Under the pieces are notes generated by a model. The model made no database searches, had not been told where the DNA came from, and was given only the letters and a program-made list of their open reading frames with translations. Positions 56,233 through 64,000 of a stretch of DNA of 64,000 nt are shown here, piece after piece; position 1 is the stretch's first letter; every line of letters starts with the position of its first letter. This stretch comes from Vanessa cardui (lineage: Eukaryota; Arthropoda; Insecta; Lepidoptera; Nymphalidae): positions 11,561,501 to 11,625,500 of the forward strand of contig NC_061135.1 in the NCBI RefSeq assembly GCF_905220365.1, written 5' to 3'. The position numbers were made by a program, and so were the translations under genes.

Positions 56233-57210
56233 GGGATTACTATTTTTAATTCGATCCTATAAAATTATAGTTAAAGTTTACTATAGAGTTATCCAAAAAC
56301 ACAATCATACACACTCAATAAATATTTTTTCGAGAAAGCATAAATTATGTATAAACAACGTTTTCGAAAATTTATAAACCCATTCATTATCTTTTTCTTC
56401 TCAGGTCTGAGATATCTTTTTGAAACTGTGCGTGTTGTTAGTTTAAATAATTCCTTTTGACTTTAAGCAAGACACGGTATCACCCTACATTGAACAATTA
56501 TTTTTTTTATTAAATCTGACACAACTGCAACTTTTTTCTCTACGCCTATTCTGACATCTCAAAAATTATCGCTAGGTTAATTCGGACTATTCAGTGGATG
56601 GTAAATGGCATTTCGATGATTGATCTCGGCTTCCTCTGTAGCAAGAGGTTTATGTGGTGAGAAATATCAGTAACAAGGTGTCAAAATAGTACAAAAGAGT
56701 GTACAAGTATAGCTAACATTAAAAAGAAACTAAAAATATTTAAAAGCGAAAATATATATGAATAAAATTAAATAATATTTCTATATTTCAAACACAATTT
56801 AATGTTACTAAAATTTAACCATTTACTACATCATTTTGTCATTGTTTTTATTTATCTTTTTTCGGTTAATGTGGATATGTACTGCTGCAGATTATACCAC
56901 AAAAAACAAACTTGTAAATGTAAAGTGAATTATTATATAATATATTACAAGAATTATATATATAATTATAAGGTTCTTTATGAGTAATAAAGTTCTTTAA
57001 CTTAATCTAAAACTGCCTCAAAATTGCCACCTATTATAATTCATATAGATTAGGTGTATACCTTATAAGATACACGTTATATGACATTGCGATTGGATAT
57101 TAGACGCCAGTCTTAAGACTTTCAATTAAATAAGATATTGGAAATTTTACAAAATTTTATGAACATTTGAGAAATAGTCAATAAGGAATACTTTAAGATA
57201 CCTTACAATA

Positions 57211-57663
57211 ATAGGCTATTTGACTGTTTTTTAAAATCCATTTTATATTATTTAGTAGAAGTTAAGCAACCCAGTAAAAGTTGTGTTTTCTATTTCTAGT
57301 ACATATGTATTTCCTGAAAAATATCATAACAAAAATTCCATATTTAAATAGCGCCCAAAAACGCTACTTGGACAATATGGCGCTGCAATGGGATCGGTGA
57401 CGTCACTTTCCTGTATTTTAATCTGTGGTACATATAGTAGAAAAGCAAAGTTTACAAGAAAGTGACTTCATCATAAGCGAGGCCAATCAGGAGCGTTTTG
57501 TGTCACGTGACAAACGTTTGAAAAAAGGCATTTTGATTTATGGATTTTTGAATAAATTAAGTATTATTTTCAACTTTCTTTAGTAAATAACCATTTTTAC
57601 ACTCATAATATACACTGATTACAATAATTCACAATTTATTTTTCGCATTGTCAAATAGCCTAT
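57211..57663 (+). mobile_element. MITE family M3, copy 2
   Basis: About 453 bp. The terminal inverted repeat is identical to copy 1 at 31454 (ATAGGCTATTTGAC / GTCAAATAGCCTAT), extending to 15 bp if the next base is counted. The interior is co-linear with copy 1 with about 10% difference. Non-coding. Confidence 0.87.
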
Positions 57664-59090
57664 TCGATAGATCATTTGCGACACTGATTTTATTATAATA
57701 TTTGTTACTAGTCCAACGCGAATCCAGGACTGGCAGCTAGTAAATATAACTAACATAAATATCTGTCAGGCGGCAACCGAACCCGACGCTTAGACCGTCC
57801 ACTGTAGCAGACGTTTTTATGACGGTAATTTGTAATTAAAAAACGGTATCAGCTTGATTTTCCTTAACGAGATCTATGAAAATTATTAATGACATTACAA
57901 TTTATTAAAGAAACAGTATATGTAGACTAAGCTAGGAAAATGTAATGTACGTACAGTCAGTAAGAAAACCTTCGTCAGTTTTCAAATTAATTCCTTTATC
58001 AAGTCTTAAGCTCTTAGTACCTTTTGAATTTAAACATCAAATCATTTAGACGCAATATGTCAATCTCGATAGGTAAAGCAGATTATAGCTCACACTGAGC
58101 ACACGAAAATAGATCTTAAGATGATGAACGTTTTCTTGCACTGACTGTATATAGATGATAAAAAAACATACGTTACATAAGCAATGAATGCTGTAAACAA
58201 GCCAAGTCACTCGGATACCTAATTACCCACCGCGCAAACACAGTCGTTTGACGCCACTCCGCACCGTTGAAACTCCGAGCTCACCCAAGTTACAAAACGT
58301 AAATAAGGACCCAAAGTTAGATTTGATTAAATGTCAAGAGTAAATATTTTTGAGAATAGCCAATCGTAACTGCTGTACTGAAGTTTTCTGTTTTACTTGT
58401 TATTCAAACTGCGAACCTTGTTTCTTAGTCGAGTAGCTGATCTTGTTTCTTCGTTTGCTCTTAACGAATTCTGTAGCGATAGGCTGACTTGAATTTATAA
58501 TAATAAGAATTTATGCAAATGATATGATATTATTATGATGTTAAGCTGTTAAATACTGAAGAAACTATTCTTAGGGAGCACGTTTCATAATGTAGCCTCA
58601 GTGTGCTGTGATGTCTGTACATGACCAATTCAATAAATATACGTTAATACACTTGTACCACGGTTTTATACATTGACCTTAGTATGGGTTTATTATAATA
58701 AGCCCTGAGGAACAGAAATATCGGTGACTCGCTATTTAATTGGTAATGTATTTTCAACGATTATAATTTACTGTGTTTTGACCATTCATTAACAACCATT
58801 CGATTCTAGTTTTTTGCTGAAAGTTAGTTGTGAAGTAAGTCGACAGACGTTACGTTCTACACACTGTAGAACAAGTGTGTATATATCTGCTCCTGAGCTG
58901 ACACTGGTCTCAATGCTTCTCTTCCCGCAATTATACTCATTAGGTATCGTTTCGAAATCCTGGAAGACTGCTTTGGTGCATCAGATCCCTTAAAAATATT
59001 TAGACCAATTCCATTATATGCCTATAGCCACCTCCTTACTGTTCTTTCCTGTTGTTTAACCTACTAGATTACTGAACACATGTTGAGTCT
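57664..59090. other. Intergenic DNA without recognised genes
   Basis: No exon structure, RNA gene or named transposon seen. Confidence 0.45.
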
Positions 59091-59094
59091 AAGA

Positions 59095-59300
59095 AGGAGG
59101 CCGCCAGTTTGGCCATAGCGAAGGTTTTCGATTGCGTATGGCACAAATCACTTCATTCGTAGCATAATTTCTTCAGCTTTTTTCCAGATCGGAACGTCAA
59201 CGTCGTTATTGATGGTGCAAGGTTTGTCAAAATTCGTCATGTGTGGTGTTCCACAAGGCAGCGTATTACGCAACAGCGACATTTCTAAGATATTTCCTGC
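59095..59300 (+). pseudogene. LINE reverse transcriptase fragment
   Basis: The plus strand encodes AASLAIAKVFDCVWHKSLHS, a diverged match to the DIAKAFDRVWHKALLS block of the LINE at 49801-51105. Stops and shifts follow. The next part still resembles the NVVIDGA..VK and VPQG region (TGGTGTTCCACAAGGCAG). Dead fragment of the same or a sister family. Confidence 0.7.
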
Positions 59301-59535
59301 CTTTCATAGATTTCTGTCGAACCAATTTTCGCTGAGCCACCTGCTCGTTTGTCTTCTAAAGTAAAAAAAAGTCAAGTGTATTATACGTTATATAATATAA
59401 TATGCAAGACTGATTTATTTTTGAGAAGAAGTATTTGAAGTTTAATATAAAAAGCCATTGAATTGGACTTGAAGAATGTCATTAAAAAACATTAAGTTTA
59501 ATTTTTTTACTGCTTGCTTTTCTACACAAGAAGAT

Positions 59536-59643
59536 TTGAATGTTATTCCACCAGGTGCTACAATGCATTGTAGCACCTGGTGGAATAACATTCAACTGCG
59601 TCAGGCCTAATCCTACCTGCAGGTAGGATTAGGCCTGACGCAG
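59536..59643. repeat. Two abutting perfect palindromes (60 bp and 48 bp)
   Basis: Palindrome 1 spans 59536-59595 (30-bp arms, centre CAATG|CATTG). Palindrome 2 spans 59596-59643 (24-bp arms, centre CCTG|CAGG). Neither has a mismatch or spacer, and they touch with no gap. Palindrome 1 contains TTATTCCACCA, which occurs in SINE family 1 (AACATATTCCACCACGC), and the rest of a degenerate SINE follows to 59798. Confidence 0.95.
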
Positions 59644-59798
59644 ATTTTCCACTCGCGAGGTTCCCACATGATGTTATTTACACCGAGCACGAGGTGAATT
59701 TTAAATACAAATTGGGCACATTTTACAATCAGTGGTGCTTGCCTAAAATTGAACCGACGCTAGTTGTACGTACTCTAACCACTGGATCAACTCGGCTC
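59644..59798 (-). mobile_element. SINE family 1, degenerate remainder
   Basis: Inverted, diverged body (CACCGAGCACGAGGTGAATTT, AGTGGTGCTTGCCTAAAATTG) and head complement (TCTAACCACTGGATCAACTCGG). The part towards its 3' end is replaced by the palindromes. Confidence 0.7.
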
Positions 59799-62700
59799 AC
59801 TAAAAATACGTGGTATCTGAGCATAAATAAACTCTCTGTTTTTGCGTTTGATTTATTTATCTTTTCGGCCATCGCTACTTGAGACTGACGCAGATACAAA
59901 ACCCGCAAGATACAACTTTCAGTCTACGTGAGTAATTCTCAGAATGAGTTAGAAACACGCTCTTAATTATGAAAAAGTCTGACTAGACTTAAACGCGGCG
60001 TGGCTTAATTGAGTGAAAATGTACTTGGTCATTAACTGAAATCTTTGCACTCCTAATGAATTCCTCGGTAGTATGTGACTAAAATAATTTATCAAGCCTT
60101 ATGTTGACGCAGAACGGGGTCGCCCTAACGATCCAAGTTAGGTGTGGACTCGGAACATTTATTATTTAGACGAAGTGACTTCCATAATAGCCTTAAGGGC
60201 ATGTTGCGACACGGTCACCGACCTAAATTTAGGTGATCTGTACTTAGATTACACAGTATTAAGCGCTTCTCAGCGCTTTAGCAAGGCAAGGCTTATTGCA
60301 TACTTATTTTGAATGGTATTCCTTGCATGTTTTATGAAGCCGCTGCTTTATCCTACATGCCATCCATTACGTATCATAATGGGTATATCTATTGGAACTT
60401 CATCACTATAATTTGTAGGAACGGTTGCCGAGTACATGAAAAAGGTTTAAAGTTTGTGTTTTTTAATGAATTCTTAGTTCACGACAAGTCGATTCGAAAA
60501 GCGTTTTCGCTAAAATGCTTAATATACTAGTTAGTATATGAACCTTGCTCTCAAGTTGAGATAAATTATCTCAGCTTGTAAATGAAAAAGGATTAAATCA
60601 TTTTGATATATAACTTGATTTTTTAATGAAATAATTAGTTTATGAAAAGGAATGTTACATATTAACGTCAACAATGCGGTGATTGTTCTAAAAATTTGGA
60701 TACGTAGGAAAAATGTTTTTAAATATTTTTTCAAAAACTTTTGTTATTGCCATTGAGTCTGCCGATCTGCCTTGGAAGCATAACAGCTCTATAATTTTAT
60801 CTAACTATTGTTTATACCTAGAGTTTTTTTTCTATAAGTAAAAGAAGAAACTCAAAACGAGTATCATTAATGAGATCAACTTCGTGATGTAGTAGTTGCT
60901 TTATTTACTAACTAGGTTTGTTACGTACTATTCATTATATACGTATTTTAAATATACACATACAGTATGTAAACTAGTTAAAACTTAACATTTTATGTAA
61001 CTAAAAATATGCTTAGTGTGACTAATAATGAAAAAATAATGTTTGCGAGAAGCATTATTTTGACTGCCATACAACTGTGTATATTTATATATTATATTTT
61101 TATCAATAATATAAATCCGTAAATGTTTCAGTATAATTTAAATTTTCTAACAATATTATTTATAAGACTGTATATTCTTGAGTTTCGAAGTTCGAATAAG
61201 TCATAAACTAATAACACGTCAGATTGATGTTCTATGCGACTAGTGTCTTTGGACCTGTGTTTACTCATATTGTGCATAATAATATTTTTTATAAAATAAG
61301 CTAGTCTTGGTAATGATAGACAACTAAAAAATATAGATAAAAATATTTATACCTAGAATAAATGTGATCACAATAAAGTCATAAGGATATTCTACAAAAG
61401 ACGGGGCAATAAGTGTCGATATGATATTTCGGTATAAAGTGGTAAATATCGGGATAACCATTGTTGAGGATGGCAAGTTTCGTAGTCTTTCTGATCACGC
61501 ACCGCACGCCGCTAGCGTTCACGTTCAAGCTGATACTCGAATGTAAGCAGTGCTATGGCTTAAATATCTTCTATGTATTCTTAGCAATCTATCACGGTTT
61601 CTGTGGCCTTAAATTAAACTAAATGTTTCAAGTCTTTATTTGACTACGTCTGAAATTTGTAACCTCTAAAATAATGAATTGGTAAAGTTCGATAATCGTT
61701 CAAATATTTTAGAAGTTTGCGATTCGAAAGCAACACAGATACGCCGACAGAACGTCATTATTTTCCATTAAACAATTTGATCCCATATAAAGAAAATATA
61801 ATTGTAATGAATTTCTGAACCGGTCCCTGATAGCCAACTTCTAAACTAAGTGGAATTGTAAATAATACTCAAATAAACCTCCGATAAGTAACCTATTTCG
61901 TCGAAGATAACCAGGGATAAGCGTTGGTATACTTTCTTAGTCACCAGAACCGTTACCGGAGCTAAAGACTTTTGTATCCCATAGGTATTGGAAGCCCTCA
62001 TCTATGTGCCATCAGTTGAAGCGTCATAGTAGTATGCTTAAGCAATTCCCTGACTCTCGGCGATACATCTTCCATCTTAAAAGTTTTAAAGAGTGAGTTT
62101 TCAAAAAAAAGTTGGACCAAGAGGTTCTAATATAATTAAATAGACTTGACTAAGATAATATTGCTGTGAAGTAATATATGTTGCTCTTAAAAAACGTTTC
62201 ATTGTCCTTTAGCTCACAGAATCGCTTACATTACAACCTAGGCTTTATAACTAGATTATTATCAGCGTGTCGTGTTCACACTGATGAAATTATACTTATC
62301 TCCCTCGAGAGGTGGGAAGCTTACGCCGTTTGTGCTTTAGCTTGGAGAAATTCTTTCTTCATTCATAACCGCAAAACTGTCCGTCAATTGAGTTGGCTTT
62401 AATTTATTATTATTGAATTGCGTCTTCATATTATTTGTTTCCGATACTTTTCCATAACAAAAAATATTGCTACCTAAATTTGTAACCTTATTGTAAGCAA
62501 TCGGACTAGCATCGATGTTTTGAATGAATTCACGAAGAAAACAGCTTAAACTGAATTATAATCTCTTATTTTTTTTATCTTCTCCGATATTTTACAAATG
62601 ATCAAATGTTCTTAATGGAGGTTGTGTGAGTCTGGTAGATCATAAAAGAAACAATAAAAGAGAATATTATTAATAAGAGACAAAATACTATTTTACAATC

Positions 62701-62978
62701 TTTGTTGAAAATTTCAAGTTAAGCTTTCCTATACTTAATTCCTTGTCGTTTTAAATAATATCCGAAATTCAGCTTTTATATTTAATTATTTTTTACGTAA
62801 TGACTGAATAAATCGACTGAAGTTATTTTTTATTCTTGAAACTATAAATAATTACTTGTATATAAACATTTAGACCTGTCAGAACGAGGTATACAACATT
62901 TTTTTTCTGTTATTTACTTTTAAAGGTTACTGATTCCGTATACATCTTGTAGTTTAGTGAGTGCTTGCTATCACGGCA
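59799..62978. other. AT-rich DNA without recognised features
   Basis: No gene, RNA or named transposon. The open frames at 60309-60530 and 62178-62402 show no family features or exon context. Confidence 0.5.
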
Positions 62979-63110
62979 CGGTGGAGTGACGATTTACGCA
63001 AGGCGGCAGGCATTAGCTGGATGAGAGTAGCCGGAGAAAGACCACAGTGGCGTGCACTTGGAGAGGCCTATGTCCAGCATTGGACAAAAACGGGCTGATG
63101 ATGATGATTG
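62979..63110 (+). mobile_element. RTE-like LINE 3' end, 5'-truncated
   Basis: Encodes RWSDDLRKAAGISWMR then GERPQWRALGEAYVQHWT and a TGA stop, which runs directly into a (TGATGA)n tail. This C-terminal peptide and GAT-type tail are characteristic of lepidopteran RTE-like LINEs. Only about 130 bp remain, but the frame is open. Confidence 0.8.
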
Positions 63111-64000
63111 CTATCACAATCAAAAGTAATTGAATTTATACGAATGTATAATTAATTAAAACTAAAACATTTGTCTAAAAAATAGTTCAATACACTTTAA
63201 AAAAATAAGATTACTATATAATATATGAATCCAAGTACGTTGATTATCTAATGGACTTTTTAAAGGGAAGCTGTTGAAGCGGGCATTATAGTTCGAAAAA
63301 AATGATGGTAATGTTTAGGTGAAATTTATCTGACGCTAATATTCTTATGAATAATACTAACTTTATTATTTAAGCGTCAATTTACTTGTATTTACTCGTA
63401 TTGTGGAAGCATTTATTAATTGAATACGACAATTCGATTATCATAACAAAGAATTCAATCCCTTGAAAGCATAAACCCATAACATCACTTTGCGTAAATT
63501 GGAGATTTTATGCCAATTCCAGTAATGCATATCGCATTTCCATGGCACGGGATATTGCATCAATAAGCTGACGATTTAAAAGATATGTATGATATAATTG
63601 ACTAGGGATTTAACAACGGGTGTTATCTGTAAATATTCGTTTCTGTATTGATTTAATTGCATTCGTCGTTCAACGAGTAAGATATCTTTAGCTACGCTAT
63701 ATATTCTGTTTTATTTGGAATAAAAGTTATATATGCTAATATTTTTTTGTTTATATATAAGCAAACGTGGAATTCGTAAGCTGTTTTCCTTTCTCATGAG
63801 TGCATTTCGTCGGAGGTCCGAGATGATAGCAACGTCATCTCTCTTATTCTAGCATTGTTTTGCTCTCTCCCTCGACTCGACTCCCAACGGACCAAATCTG
63901 GTAATTGAACCTAGGAACTCAGAATCTGTATCTTCATATCCCAGCCACTAGAGCAATGAGGCGGTTTGTAATAGCCTATTTAATCATTGAATCAATGACA
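63111..64000. other. AT-rich right edge of window
   Basis: Nothing supported. The last 40 bases include AATAGCCTATT, which recalls the M3 terminal repeat but is too short and too close to the edge to call. Confidence 0.4.

Noticed and set aside
63968..64000. Third M3 MITE copy at the right edge
   Set aside because: Only about 11 bases (AATAGCCTATT) match and the window ends; this may be chance.

Overview
The window is AT-rich, intron-containing insect DNA that I read as a lepidopteran (butterfly or moth) chromosome. The evidence is the gene set (importin-11, Hrb27C/hrp48, an arrestin-domain gene and snake-type serine proteases), short GT-AG exons in long AT-rich introns, and many copies of tRNA-derived SINEs, short MITEs and LINE 3' ends of the kind that crowd lepidopteran genomes. 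I cannot name the species.

Layout from left to right. Positions 1-7162 hold the 5' part of an Hrb27C/DAZAP1-type RNA-binding protein gene on the minus strand: start codon, first exon and most of RRM1, with the rest beyond the left edge. About 690 bp away, head to head, a six-exon arrestin-domain gene runs on the plus strand (7855-10608). Importin-11 (IPO11) follows on the plus strand (12145-26747). I could join it as 16 exons into one open frame of about 1014 codons. Its introns are heavily invaded by SINEs, MITEs, a Tc1/mariner remnant and LINE-like repeats, and the 3' ends of exons 9 and 10 each have a partial tandem copy.

From 26.7 to 36.2 kb I see no gene, only repeats. Two tandem, paralogous snake-like S1A serine protease genes follow on the minus strand (36220-41625 and 44387-49337). 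Each has nine exons with matching intron positions, a signal peptide, an intact His/Asp/Ser triad and a trypsin-type Asp in the specificity pocket. From 49.8 kb to the end there are a truncated Jockey/CR1-like LINE, other repeats, a decayed unidentified coding segment near 53.3-53.9 kb, and long stretches without recognisable genes.

The most striking non-genic signal is a SINE in IPO11 intron 13. It carries the 3' end and splice donor of IPO11 exon 9, and SINE plus exon fragment are bracketed by a 13-bp target-site duplication. It therefore looks like a SINE 3' transduction whose parent sits against the exon 9 donor. A second strong signal is a pair of directly abutting perfect palindromes (60 and 48 bp) at 59536-59643, inside or next to a degenerate SINE. 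No CRISPR array, bacterial operon or clearly novel multi-gene system was found.
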